From contig NZ_JBAWKJ010000001.1 in assembly GCF_037095755.1 (NCBI RefSeq), positions 995,001 through 1,059,000 on the forward strand: 64,000 nt of DNA, written 5' to 3'. A model generated the notes under the pieces. The model was not told where the DNA came from, did no database searches, and worked only from the letters and a program-made list of their open reading frames with translations. This document shows positions 34,310 through 42,560 of this stretch, piece by piece. Numbering within the stretch: the stretch's first letter is position 1; every line of letters starts with the position of its first letter. The stretch comes from Sphingopyxis sp. CCNWLW2. Its GTDB lineage: Bacteria; Pseudomonadota; Alphaproteobacteria; Sphingomonadales; Sphingomonadaceae. A program made the translations under genes and the position numbers.

Positions 34310-34960
34310 ATGACCCTGAAGACGAATATGACCCGCCTTGCTGCCTGGACGCTCGCGCCGCTGGCCGCCGCCGGCCTCGCCATCGGCGCGCCCGCAATCG
34401 CCCAATCGGCGAGCGCGCTGTCGTCGGTGCAGTCGCATCTCAAGTCGACCAGCTCGATGACCGCCGATTTCGTGCAGACCGATCGCAACGGCCAGCGGCT
34501 GAGCGGCAAGCTGACGCTGAAACGGCCCGGCAAGATCCGGTTCCAGTATCAGAAAGACGTGCCTTTGCTGATCGTCGGCGACGGCAGTTCGCTGACGATG
34601 ATCGATTATGAAGTGAAGCAGGTGCAGCGCTGGCCGGTGAAGAATTCGCCGCTCGGCGCGCTGCTCGACCCCGACCGTGACCTCACCAAATATGCCAAGG
34701 TCCTGCCGACTGGGAGCAACGACGTGCTCAGCGTCGAGGTCAAGGATCCCAAGCGCCCCGAATATGGTACGATTACCATGGTATTCGTCCGCGACGGCTC
34801 GGCGCCCGCGGGGCTGCGCCTGCGCGGCTGGGTCGCGCTTGATTCGCAGAACAACCGGACGCGGATCGACCTCACCAATCAGAAATTCAACGTCGCGGTC
34901 GCCGACTCGGCGTTCAAATGGACCGATCCGCGTCCCAAGCAGCGCGGTCGCGCGGGCTGA
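34310..34960 (+). CDS. lolA: Outer-membrane lipoprotein carrier LolA
   Basis: A 216-residue periplasmic chaperone that ferries lipoproteins from LolCDE to the outer membrane. The signal peptide ends near APAIAQSA. The LolA barrel carries MTADFVQTDRNGQRLSGKLT, RPGKIRFQYQKDVPLLIVGD and LDSQNNRTRIDLTNQKFNV. ATG 34310 follows GAGAGCC; ATG 34289 in the same frame is possible. A perfect intrinsic terminator follows. Confidence 0.88.
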   Translation: MTLKTNMTRLAAWTLAPLAAAGLAIGAPAIAQSASALSSVQSHLKSTSSMTADFVQTDRNGQRLSGKLTLKRPGKIRFQYQKDVPLLIVGDGSSLTMIDYEVKQVQRWPVKNSPLGALLDPDRDLTKYAKVLPTGSNDVLSVEVKDPKRPEYGTITMVFVRDGSAPAGLRLRGWVALDSQNNRTRIDLTNQKFNVAVADSAFKWTDPRPKQRGRAG

Positions 34961-34987
34961 CTCAACCCGGCCGCGGCTTTCAAAATC

Positions 34988-35026
34988 ATGGCGCCGAATC
35001 TGCGAAACGGATTCGGCGCCATTTTT
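34988..35026 (+). terminator. Intrinsic terminator after lolA
   Basis: A perfect 13-bp stem (ATGGCGCCGAATC and GATTCGGCGCCAT) with a 9-base loop, followed by TTTT, 28 bases after the lolA stop. Confidence 0.9.
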
Positions 35027-35316
35027 CCGGACCAACCGTCGCCCCGCATCGACGAACTGCAAAAACGGCGCGGAGCCGTCCATTTTCGTTCAGCTTGGCG
35101 ACAGGGAAGACCGTCTATTTCATCTCTCGAAGGCGCCAACACGGCCCCCGGATTTGGGTTTCCCCCTGTTGCCCCACCGGGTTGCCAGGCATCTTCATTC
35201 AAGAGCGTGACGAACGCTGACCTTGAACCCCCGTTCCACCGCCCCTGGGACGGGGGTTTAATTTATCCGGTGTTTGGGACGTTGCGCCCCCCCGCGCGCA
35301 CCGATAGAGCCGCCGG
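35027..35316 (+). other. Gap between lolA and xthA, possible small RNA
   Basis: These 290 bp have no convincing gene and are bounded by the lolA terminator on the left. A second terminator-like hairpin lies inside at 35226. An RNA made between about 35080 and 35264 would contain an AGCGT/ACGCT hairpin and CTGACCTTGAACC, a stretch that resembles the 3' half of E. coli 6S RNA (CACCTTGAACC). I cannot build the full 6S fold, so the RNA is only a candidate. The rest of the gap would be the xthA promoter. Confidence 0.3.
35226..35264 (+). terminator. Terminator-like hairpin before xthA
   Basis: AACCCCCGT pairs with ACGGGGGTT (35250-35258), followed by TAATTT. It lies 53 bases before xthA with no gene directly upstream, so it may end a small RNA. 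Confidence 0.6.
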
Positions 35317-36111
35317 ATGACTCGCACCAGCATCGCTTCGTGGAACATCAACAGCGTCCGCGCCCGGATAGGCATCGTCGAAAAATTCCTTCGCGAAGAA
35401 GCCCCCGACGTCCTCTGCCTGCAGGAGACGAAGGTCGAATGCACGCTGTTCCCGCCCGAGATGTTCAAACGGCTGGGTTATCAGCATATCGTCACCCACG
35501 GCCAGCGGATGCACCACGGCGTCGCGATCGTCAGCAAACTGCCGCTGACCGACGTGCGCAAATATGACTGGCAGGCGAATGGCGAGGCGCGCCACGTCGG
35601 CGTGACGCTGCCGTCGGGCGTGCGGCTCGACAATGTCTATATCCCCGCGGGCGGCGACATTCCCGACCGCACCCTCAATCCGAAATTCGGCCAGAAACTC
35701 GATTTCTTCGGCCGCATGACCGAATGGTCGAGCGCCCTTGTCGATGCGCCAACGGTTCTGACCGGCGATTTTAACGTCGCACCGCTGGAAAGCGACGTCT
35801 GGAACCATAAGGCGCTGCTCGACGTCGTCAGCCACACCCCGATCGAGGTCGAAACGCTCGCACGGCTGCAGGCGGCATCGAACTGGGTCGACCTCGGGCG
35901 TCACTTCATCCCGGCGCCGGAGCGACTCTACACCTGGTGGAGCTATCGCGCGAAGGATTGGGAAGCGTCGAACCGCGGCCGCCGCCTCGACCATATGTGG
36001 GTCACCCCCGATCTGATGCCCAAGGCGGTGTCGCACCGCATCGTCCAGCCCGCGCGTAGCTGGGAACGGCCGTCGGACCATATCCCGCTGATCACCGAGT
36101 TCGATTTTTGA
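35317..36111 (+). CDS. xthA: Exodeoxyribonuclease III
   Basis: A 264-residue AP endonuclease/3'-5' exonuclease of base-excision repair. Family motifs are ASWNINSVRARIG, LCLQETKVE, VYIPAGGD, LTGDFNVAP (metal site), TWWSYRAKDWEASNRGRRLD and the final catalytic SDHIPLITEF. The length is standard. It is followed with a four-base overlap by ribA. Confidence 0.93.
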   Translation: MTRTSIASWNINSVRARIGIVEKFLREEAPDVLCLQETKVECTLFPPEMFKRLGYQHIVTHGQRMHHGVAIVSKLPLTDVRKYDWQANGEARHVGVTLPSGVRLDNVYIPAGGDIPDRTLNPKFGQKLDFFGRMTEWSSALVDAPTVLTGDFNVAPLESDVWNHKALLDVVSHTPIEVETLARLQAASNWVDLGRHFIPAPERLYTWWSYRAKDWEASNRGRRLDHMWVTPDLMPKAVSHRIVQPARSWERPSDHIPLITEFDF

Positions 36112-37163
36112 GCGATGCCGGCGCCCGTCGGGCGGCGCGCGCCATCGACGCGCTGCGGCGCGGCTGGCCGTTTCGTGTGGTTGGCGCGGACGGGTCGCTC
36201 GATCTGCTCGCGGTTGAAAGCGCACGCGACGAGGCGCTTGCCGAGCTTGGAAACCATGACCTGCTGCTCTCGGGCGAACGCGCGGTCACGCTCAAGCTGA
36301 CCAATCAGCGCGTTGCCGCGACGCCGGGTCCAGTCCGGTTGGCGAGTGCCGGCGATACGGTCACCGCGGCGCTCGCGATCGCCGATCCGGCGCTCGATCT
36401 TGCGAACCCGCTCAAAGGACCTTTTCGTACCATCGCGACGGGCGGCGAAGCGGCAGCGACCGCCGCGATGACCATGGCGCGTCACGCCGGACTGCTCCCT
36501 GCTTTCTTTGTGCGCGAGGCGACTGGCGAAGCTGAGACCGAGTGCAGTGTCGACGACGTCGCTGCGCTGCTCGACCCGGCGCGCCTTCAGATCGCCGCGC
36601 GCGCGCGCCTTCCCGTCGAAGCCAGCGAAAGCGCCGAAATCATTGCCTTCCGCTCGCCCGAAGAAGCGTCGGACCATGTCGCGCTCGTCATCGGCAAACG
36701 CGACGGCAATCCGCCCGTCGTTCGCCTACACAGCGAATGCCTGACCGGCGACGTGCTCGGCAGCCTCAAATGCGATTGCGGGCCGCAGCTCCACGCCGCG
36801 CTCCACGCGATGGCGGACGCGCCGTGGGGCGTGCTGCTCTACCTCCGGCAGGAAGGCCGCGGTATCGGCCTCGTCAACAAGCTGCGCGCCTATGCGCTGC
36901 AGGATCAGGGTTATGACACGGTCGATGCGAACCTCAGGCTCGGCTTTCCGGTCGAGGCGCGCGATTTCGCGATTGCCGGGCGGATGCTCGAATTGCTGAA
37001 TATCCCGCGGATCCGGCTGATGACCAACAACCCGGAGAAGGTCGCGCGGCTCGAGAAGGAAGGCGTCGAGGTGGTCGAGCGCATTCCGCTCGCGCTGCCG
37101 ACGAACAAATATAACGAGCAATATCTGGCCACGAAACGCGACCGCACGGGGCACCAGCTCTAA
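36108..37163 (+). CDS. ribA: GTP cyclohydrolase II (riboflavin synthesis)
   Basis: A 351-residue protein. The C-terminal catalytic half has RLHSECLTGDVLGSLKCDCG (zinc cysteines), LRQEGRGIGLVNKLRAYALQ, DTVDANLRLGFP and RLMTNNPEKVARLEKEGVEV. It opens GTP to a pyrimidine, the first step of riboflavin synthesis. The N-terminal 150 residues are extra compared with E. coli RibA and resemble a degenerate RibB-like fold, as in other alphaproteobacteria. The start is TTG 36108, overlapping the xthA stop (TTGA). No in-frame ATG exists near it. Confidence 0.88.
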   Translation: MSDAGARRAARAIDALRRGWPFRVVGADGSLDLLAVESARDEALAELGNHDLLLSGERAVTLKLTNQRVAATPGPVRLASAGDTVTAALAIADPALDLANPLKGPFRTIATGGEAAATAAMTMARHAGLLPAFFVREATGEAETECSVDDVAALLDPARLQIAARARLPVEASESAEIIAFRSPEEASDHVALVIGKRDGNPPVVRLHSECLTGDVLGSLKCDCGPQLHAALHAMADAPWGVLLYLRQEGRGIGLVNKLRAYALQDQGYDTVDANLRLGFPVEARDFAIAGRMLELLNIPRIRLMTNNPEKVARLEKEGVEVVERIPLALPTNKYNEQYLATKRDRTGHQL

Positions 37164-37168
37164 ACGAA

Positions 37169-37196
37169 GAAGGCGCCGGACGATGCCGGCGCCTTC
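37169..37196. terminator. Bidirectional terminator between ribA and the LytTR gene
   Basis: An 11-bp perfect stem (GAAGGCGCCGG and CCGGCGCCTTC) around ACGATG, between the convergent ends of ribA and the LytTR regulator. T-runs are short on either side. Confidence 0.7.
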
Positions 37197-37202
37197 ATCA
37201 AA

Positions 37203-38009
37203 TCAATGCACGAAGCGCGCGACGACGTCGCGATAGCTGCGGCTGACCTTCACCTGCGCACCCGATCCGAGTACGAGGAAGCATTCACCGTTGGTGTGCG
37301 GCTTGACCTGCTTCACCTGCGACAGGTTCACGATCGTCGAGCGATGGACGCGCTGGAAGTTGCGCGGGTCGAGCCGCTTTTCCAGATCCTTCATCGTTTC
37401 GCGCAGGATCAGGCTGTTGTCGGCGGTGTAGATGCACATATAGTCGCCCGCGGCGTCGATGCGTTCGATGCTGTCGACGTCGACGCGGAAGATTTGGCCG
37501 CGATCCTTGATGTTGATCATCTTTTCATAGCGATCGGCGGCGTGCGTATCGGGGGCGACCTCGGCGTCATAATCCTCGACCGCTTCGGGCGCGACTTCGG
37601 CGAGCACGGTCTTGAGGCGCTCGACTTCAGCGACCCCACGCTTTTCGGCGAGCCGCTGGCGGACGCGGTCGAGCGCATCGGCCAGCCGCTCGGGCTCGAC
37701 CGGCTTGACGAGATAATCGACCGCCTGCGCCTCGAACGCACGGATGGCGTGATCCGAATAGGCGGTGACGAACACCACCAGCGGCGGTTCGACCTCCATC
37801 AATCCCTGGATCACCGAAAAGCCGTCGAAACCCGGCATCTGGATGTCGAGGAAAACCAGATCGGGCTTGTGGGTCTTGATCTTTCGGATGGCTTCGCGGC
37901 CATTTTGCGCGGTGTCGACGATTTCGACGTCCGTGTGCGGTTCGAGCCGCAGTTGCAGGCCTTGGGTGGCCAATTTTTCATCATCCACCAGGATGGTTCT
38001 GATCGTCAT
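37203..38009 (-). CDS. LytTR-family response regulator
   Basis: A 268-residue regulator. The receiver domain contains the phosphoacceptor Asp55 in LVFLDIQMPGFDG and the conserved VKPVEPERLADALDRV lysine. A middle linker is rich in acidic residues. The C-terminal LytTR DNA-binding domain has RVDVDSIERIDAAGDYMCIY and FQRVHRSTIVNLSQVKQVKP. Its start overlaps the kinase gene by four bases, so the pair forms one operon. Targets are unknown; such pairs often control cell-surface or transport genes. Confidence 0.9.
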   Translation of the reverse strand: MTIRTILVDDEKLATQGLQLRLEPHTDVEIVDTAQNGREAIRKIKTHKPDLVFLDIQMPGFDGFSVIQGLMEVEPPLVVFVTAYSDHAIRAFEAQAVDYLVKPVEPERLADALDRVRQRLAEKRGVAEVERLKTVLAEVAPEAVEDYDAEVAPDTHAADRYEKMINIKDRGQIFRVDVDSIERIDAAGDYMCIYTADNSLILRETMKDLEKRLDPRNFQRVHRSTIVNLSQVKQVKPHTNGECFLVLGSGAQVKVSRSYRDVVARFVH

Positions 38010-39130
38010 GTTCTCTCGGTTCCAATCGTCATTTGCCCATCGGGCTGGAACGGAAACTCGATTACCACCGTGAAGCCGCCCTCAGCGCCCACATGGACGT
38101 CGAACCGGTGCTGGTCGCCAAAAGCCTGCGCCAACCGGTCCCTGATATTGGCTAAACCCACGCCAGTCGATTCCGTTGCAATGCCTGTGGTGGGGTCCGT
38201 GCGGTCGGCTGACAATCCCGCGCCGGTGTCGGACACGGTAATCCGAACATTTTGACCGGCCAACTGTGCGGACAGCGTGATATCGGCGCCATCTTCCTGC
38301 GGCGTCACCGCATATTTGATCGCATTTTCGATGAGCGGCTGGAGCAAAAGCGAGGGCAAACGTGCCCGCGCGACCGCCGGATCGATCGCAAAATGCGGAC
38401 GCAGCCTTTCCTCGAAGCGCATTTTCTCGATTTCGAGGTACAGCTTCAGCGTCTCGATCTCCTGCGCCAGCGTCACCTGCGCGGTCGGCTCATTCGCGAG
38501 CGTGTAGCGGAGGAACGCCGACAGGCGCGACAGCATCGCATTGGCGGGCTCGGCCTGTTTCAGGAGCACGAGGGTCGAAATGCTGTTGAGCGTGTTGAAC
38601 AGGAAATGCGGGTTGAGCTGGTAACGGAGCATCGCGAGCTGCGCCGACGCCGCCTGCGCCTCGAGGCGGATGACGCGGTCATTCTGTTCCTCAAGCTGAA
38701 GGAAATAGTTGATCGCGAAATAGAGCGCCGACCAGGCCGCGAGCGATGTCGCGTCGATATACATCGCGCCGAGGAGCAGGCTGGTGAAGCCCGCCTCGCT
38801 CGCCGGATTCTGGATTTGCGCGACCCACGCGTCGATAAAGGCCCAGAGCGCGGTCGCGATCCCGGCAAGCCCGAAACTGACGCCCCACATCAAAAGCGGA
38901 CGGCGGTTGATCAGCGCGCGGTAACAGGCCGACAGGATCAGCGTCAGCGAAAAGCCGGTAATCGCCGAAATCGTCTGGGGGATCAGGAAGGTGAAGGCCT
39001 GGCCATTGGCGAGCCCCGACACCCCGCGCAGGCCGAGCCATGCGGCCCAGCCCAATATCTGCAGGTTCCAGAAGGCGCGGACCTTATTGTCGAAAAAGGG
39101 GCCCGGCGAGGACAGTCGGAAAAGCGGCAT
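38006..39130 (-). CDS. LytS-type sensor histidine kinase
   Basis: A 374-residue inner-membrane kinase. About four transmembrane helices in residues 20-145 are followed by a short coiled linker, then the His_kinase motif QLNPHFLFNTLNSISTLV with phospho-His175, and a GHKL ATPase domain (ENAIKYAVTPQEDGADITLS, DTGAGLSADR). It has no obvious extracellular sensor domain, so the signal may be perceived in the membrane. It is coupled to the LytTR regulator downstream. Confidence 0.9.
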   Translation of the reverse strand: MPLFRLSSPGPFFDNKVRAFWNLQILGWAAWLGLRGVSGLANGQAFTFLIPQTISAITGFSLTLILSACYRALINRRPLLMWGVSFGLAGIATALWAFIDAWVAQIQNPASEAGFTSLLLGAMYIDATSLAAWSALYFAINYFLQLEEQNDRVIRLEAQAASAQLAMLRYQLNPHFLFNTLNSISTLVLLKQAEPANAMLSRLSAFLRYTLANEPTAQVTLAQEIETLKLYLEIEKMRFEERLRPHFAIDPAVARARLPSLLLQPLIENAIKYAVTPQEDGADITLSAQLAGQNVRITVSDTGAGLSADRTDPTTGIATESTGVGLANIRDRLAQAFGDQHRFDVHVGAEGGFTVVIEFPFQPDGQMTIGTERT

Positions 39131-39194
39131 GGGCGTCTGTGCGATGGCGATGGTCAGTCGCCGCGCGGGCGATATCGGAAACCGGCGCAGCCGA

Positions 39195-39716
39195 TCATTC
39201 GGCGGCTACCGATGCCAGCCCGCCGTCGCTGCGCACGCGCGCCTGACCAAGCGGCTGCAGTTCCGCGCGATGCTTCCACAGCAATTCCTTATACCCGATC
39301 ACCCGGCCGTCGTGCGCGGTGAGCGTGACGGGGCCGATCGGCTGTTCGTCGCGCGCATCGACGAGCACCGGGGTCGACGGCACGCCCGCGCCCCATTTCT
39401 CGCCCCATTGGCGCAGCGCAATCATCGCGGGGAGCAGCTCGATGCCCTTTTCGGTCAGCTGATACTGAACCTTGCGGCGGTCCTCGGCCATCACTTCGCG
39501 CGCCATAATGCCATGATCGACCAGCCGCGACAGCCGGTTCGACAGGATGTTGCGCGCGATGTTCAGTTCCTGCTGGAACTCCTCGAAATGATGGACGCCG
39601 TTGAAGGCCGCGCGAAGGATCATAAACGACCATCGCTCGCCCATTGCTTCCAGAGCCAGCGGCAGGGCGCAATTGCCCCCGTCCATGTCGTTCAGCAGTT
39701 CGCGTAATTTTCCCAT
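39195..39716 (-). CDS. HxlR-family transcriptional regulator
   Basis: A 173-residue winged-helix regulator: CALPLALEAMGERWSFMILR, FEEFQQELNIARNILSNRLS and VQYQLTEKGIELLPAMIALR. The cysteine in GGNCALP could be redox- or electrophile-sensitive, as in other HxlR/YodB proteins. It is divergent from a small secreted protein, and the shared gap holds two GCAAC-type inverted repeats. It probably represses itself and that neighbour. Confidence 0.85.
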   Translation of the reverse strand: MGKLRELLNDMDGGNCALPLALEAMGERWSFMILRAAFNGVHHFEEFQQELNIARNILSNRLSRLVDHGIMAREVMAEDRRKVQYQLTEKGIELLPAMIALRQWGEKWGAGVPSTPVLVDARDEQPIGPVTLTAHDGRVIGYKELLWKHRAELQPLGQARVRSDGGLASVAAE

Positions 39717-39770
39717 GACCCAAGCCCTAACGTAAAATCGGCATATCCGTCAAAAAAATATAGGGCCTCC

Positions 39771-39785
39771 GTTGCAATTCGCAAC
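39771..39785. promoter_or_regulatory. Candidate HxlR operator, site A
   Basis: GTTGC-AATTC-GCAAC, a perfect dyad with 5-bp arms, 55 bp before the HxlR gene start and close to its likely promoter. Confidence 0.5.
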
Positions 39786-39805
39786 TCAAACTCTAGGTAG
39801 CGCTT

Positions 39806-39823
39806 CGCAACCTTTTGGTTGCG
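39806..39823. promoter_or_regulatory. Candidate HxlR operator, site B
   Basis: CGCAACC-TTTT-GGTTGCG, a perfect dyad with 7-bp arms using the same GCAAC half-sites in the opposite arrangement. It lies just upstream of AGGAGG and the start codon of the secreted-protein gene. It could also form an RNA hairpin in the leader. Confidence 0.5.
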
Positions 39824-39841
39824 CAAAAACAGGAGGTCCCA

Positions 39842-40174
39842 ATGCCCATATTCAAGCTTTCTCCCCGCACCCCTTCTTTCGCGTTCGCCGGCACCGCGCT
39901 GTTCGGCGGGCTCGCATTCGCATCGGCCGCCACCGCCGCGGGCGGCACCTATTATCGCGCCGAACTCGCCAGCCCGGCGCCGCAGGTGCGCTTCGTCGCG
40001 CGCGATGTCGTCTGGGCGTGCAAGGACGCCAGCTGTGTCGCCGGCCAGGGAACGAGCCGCCCGCTGATCATGTGCTCGGCGCTTGCGAAGGCGGCCGGTC
40101 CCGTGACGAGCTTCAGCGCAGGCGGCAAGGCACTCGAAGCCGACGACCTCGCACGCTGCAACGCCACAAAATAA
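39842..40174 (+). CDS. CC_3452-like small secreted protein
   Basis: A 110-residue protein. The signal peptide has a hydrophobic core and is cleaved near ASAATAAGG. The mature part has an ALASPAP-like stretch, VVWACKDASCVAGQGTSRPL and CSALAKAAGPVTSFSAGGKA, with four cysteines that may form disulfides. It resembles the alphaproteobacterial CC_3452 family, of unknown function. A strong AGGAGG precedes ATG 39842. It is probably controlled by the divergent HxlR regulator. Confidence 0.65.
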   Translation: MPIFKLSPRTPSFAFAGTALFGGLAFASAATAAGGTYYRAELASPAPQVRFVARDVVWACKDASCVAGQGTSRPLIMCSALAKAAGPVTSFSAGGKALEADDLARCNATK

Positions 40175-40363
40175 CTGGCCAAAAGCCTCGGAAAGCCGCC
40201 GCGCTTCGTCCCCTCGCGGGCGGGGCGCGGCGACTTTTCCGCGCCCTTCCCGGCACCGCGAACGATGCTTCCAACCGGCTTTATCAAAGTTGCTGAATGT
40301 CGGCGGTTCCGCGCAAGCAAATTTCGCATTGCAATATTGCCTGCATGAACGACATTGGCTGCG

Positions 40364-42457
40364 ATGCTGAGACAATATGAACTTGTCGAGCGCGTGCGCG
40401 CTTATGATCCGGACGTCGACGAGGCGCTGCTCAATCGCGCCTATGTGTTTACCGTCCAGAAGCACGGCAGCCAGAAGCGTGCGTCGGGCGATCCCTATTT
40501 CAGCCATCCGGTCGAGGTCGCGGGCATTTTGACCGACCTCCATCTCGACGCCGAGACGATCGTCACCGCGCTGCTCCACGACACGCTCGAAGATACGCTG
40601 ACGACGCCCGAGGAGATCGAACGCCTGTTCGGCAGCGACGTCGGCCGCCTCGTCGACGGTGTCACCAAGCTCAGCAAGATCGAGGCGCAGACCGAGAATG
40701 AGCGCGCCGCCGAGAATCTCCGCAAATTCCTGCTCGCCATGTCGGACGATATTCGCGTTCTGCTCGTCAAGCTCGCCGACCGGCTGCACAATATGCGGAC
40801 GCTGCATTTCATCAAGAATCCCGAGAAGCGCCGCCGCATCGCCAAGGAGACGATGGACATCTATGCCCCGCTCGCCGAGCGGATCGGGATGTACGAATAT
40901 ATGCGCGAGATGCAGCTGCTCGCGTTCAGCGAGCTCGAGCCCGAAGCCTATGCGACGATCACCGGCCGCCTCGCCAAGCTGACCGCAGGCGGCAAAGACA
41001 AGGTCGCGGCGATCAGCCGCGAGTTCAAGGAGCTGCTCGCGAAAAACGGGATCGAGGCCGAGGTGTCGGGGCGCGAGAAGCATCCCTATTCGATCTGGCG
41101 CAAGATGCAGGAACGGCATGTCAGCTTCGAACAGGTGACCGACATCATCGCCTTTCGCATCATTACGCCCACCGACGCCGATTGCTACGCCGCGCTGGGG
41201 CTGATCCACCGCAAGTGGAAAATGGTGCCAGGCCGGTTCAAGGATTATATCTCGACCCCGAAGCGCAATGGCTACAAATCGCTGCACACGACGATCATGC
41301 ACCAGCAGAATATGCGGATCGAAATCCAGCTGCGCAGCCTCGGCATGCACCAGCAGTCCGAATTCGGCTTCGCCGCGCACTGGGCGTATAAACAGGGCGG
41401 CGCCGTTCCCGACGGACAGGCGGGGTGGATCCGCGATCTGATCGAAATCCTCGAGCAGACGCACGACCCCGAGGAGTTCCTCGAAAACACGCGCATCGCG
41501 ATGTATCAGGACCGCATCTTCGCCTTCACGCCGAAGGGCAGCCTGCACCAGCTACCCAAGGGCGCGACGCCGGTCGATTTCGCCTATGCGGTTCACACCG
41601 GGCTCGGCGACCGCACCGTCGGCGCGAAGGTCAACGGGCGGCTGGTGCCACTGCGCACGCAGCTCAACAATGGCGACACGGTCGAAATCCTCTCGTCCGA
41701 CAAGCAGACGCCGCAGCCCGCGTGGCTGGGCTTCGCAGTCACCGGCAAGGCGCGCGCCGCGATCCGCCGCCATGTCCGGTCGAAGGAAAAGGTCGAACTC
41801 GCGGCGCTCGGCCGCAAGATGTACGACGAGATCGCGCTTCGCCTGCCGAACAAGGTCGGCGACAAGGCGCGGATCGCGGCGCGCGAGCGGCTGAAGCTCG
41901 ACGACGACACCGCGCTCTATGTCGCGATCGCCAAGCAGCGGATCACCGACAATGCGCTACTCGAAGCGCTCGTCCCCGGCATCACCGCCGAGATGAAGAC
42001 CAAGCCGGGCAAGCTCGTGCAAGGCGCGGCGGTGTCGATCGCCGGGCTGACCCCGGGTGTCGCCTATCAGCTTGCCGACTGCTGCCACCCCGTCCCGGGC
42101 GACCGCATCGTCGGCCTGTCGCGGCCGGGCGAGGGGATCGAGGTGCATGTCATCGACTGCCCCCGCCTTGCCGACGGGATCGACGCCGACTGGATCGATC
42201 TGCGCTGGCAGGAAGACAGTGAGGGCGGCAATGCGCGGCTGTGCATCGTCATCCTCAACGAACCGGGCACGCTCGCCGAAATGTCGGGCATCCTCGCCGC
42301 CAATATGGCGAACATCACAAATTTGCGCCTGTCGAACCGCGAGGGCGGCTTCCACACCTATGACGTCGTCGTCGAGGTGCGCGACGTCCAGCATGTGATG
42401 CGCATCTTGTCAGCGCTGCGCGCGTCGGACACGGTAGTGCAGGCCGAGCGGCAGTAG
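40364..42457 (+). CDS. rsh: Bifunctional (p)ppGpp synthetase/hydrolase Rsh
   Basis: A 697-residue RelA/SpoT homologue. The HD hydrolase has FSHPVEVAGIL and ALLHDTLEDT. The synthetase has KHPYSIWRKM, ISTPKRNGYKSLHTT and EFGFAAHWAYK. The TGS domain starts near residue 386 (FTPKGSLHQLPKGATPVDFA), followed by a helical and zinc-like region with CCHPVPGDRIVG, and an ACT domain from about residue 624. Both active sites look intact. Sphingomonads usually have this single stringent-response enzyme. ATG 40364 is preferred over TTG 40355. Confidence 0.93.
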   Translation: MLRQYELVERVRAYDPDVDEALLNRAYVFTVQKHGSQKRASGDPYFSHPVEVAGILTDLHLDAETIVTALLHDTLEDTLTTPEEIERLFGSDVGRLVDGVTKLSKIEAQTENERAAENLRKFLLAMSDDIRVLLVKLADRLHNMRTLHFIKNPEKRRRIAKETMDIYAPLAERIGMYEYMREMQLLAFSELEPEAYATITGRLAKLTAGGKDKVAAISREFKELLAKNGIEAEVSGREKHPYSIWRKMQERHVSFEQVTDIIAFRIITPTDADCYAALGLIHRKWKMVPGRFKDYISTPKRNGYKSLHTTIMHQQNMRIEIQLRSLGMHQQSEFGFAAHWAYKQGGAVPDGQAGWIRDLIEILEQTHDPEEFLENTRIAMYQDRIFAFTPKGSLHQLPKGATPVDFAYAVHTGLGDRTVGAKVNGRLVPLRTQLNNGDTVEILSSDKQTPQPAWLGFAVTGKARAAIRRHVRSKEKVELAALGRKMYDEIALRLPNKVGDKARIAARERLKLDDDTALYVAIAKQRITDNALLEALVPGITAEMKTKPGKLVQGAAVSIAGLTPGVAYQLADCCHPVPGDRIVGLSRPGEGIEVHVIDCPRLADGIDADWIDLRWQEDSEGGNARLCIVILNEPGTLAEMSGILAANMANITNLRLSNREGGFHTYDVVVEVRDVQHVMRILSALRASDTVVQAERQ

Positions 42458-42464
42458 AGCATCC

Positions 42465-42555
42465 CGTCGCCCCCGCGAAGGCGGGGGCCGCAGTCGGTTT
42501 ACGGAACGCTGCCGAGTAAAGCAGCCAGCGGCCCCCCGCCTTCGCGGGGGCGACG
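42465..42555. repeat. Long GC-rich inverted repeat between convergent genes
   Basis: The left arm 42465-42491 and right arm 42528-42555 are inverted copies of a 27-base sequence (CGTCGCCCCCGCGAAGGCGG onward) with one extra C on the right. Each arm is itself a palindrome (CCCCCGC-GAA-GGCGGGGG-like). It lies between the convergent ends of rsh and the decaheme gene, so it can act as a two-way terminator. It also looks like a member of a dispersed REP-like family, to be tested genome-wide. Confidence 0.7.
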
Positions 42556-42560
42556 ATTCA

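Noticed and set aside
36115..36300. ATG 36115 as the start of ribA
   Set aside because: It is in a different frame from the GTP cyclohydrolase motifs. The correct frame opens at TTG 36108, overlapping the xthA stop.
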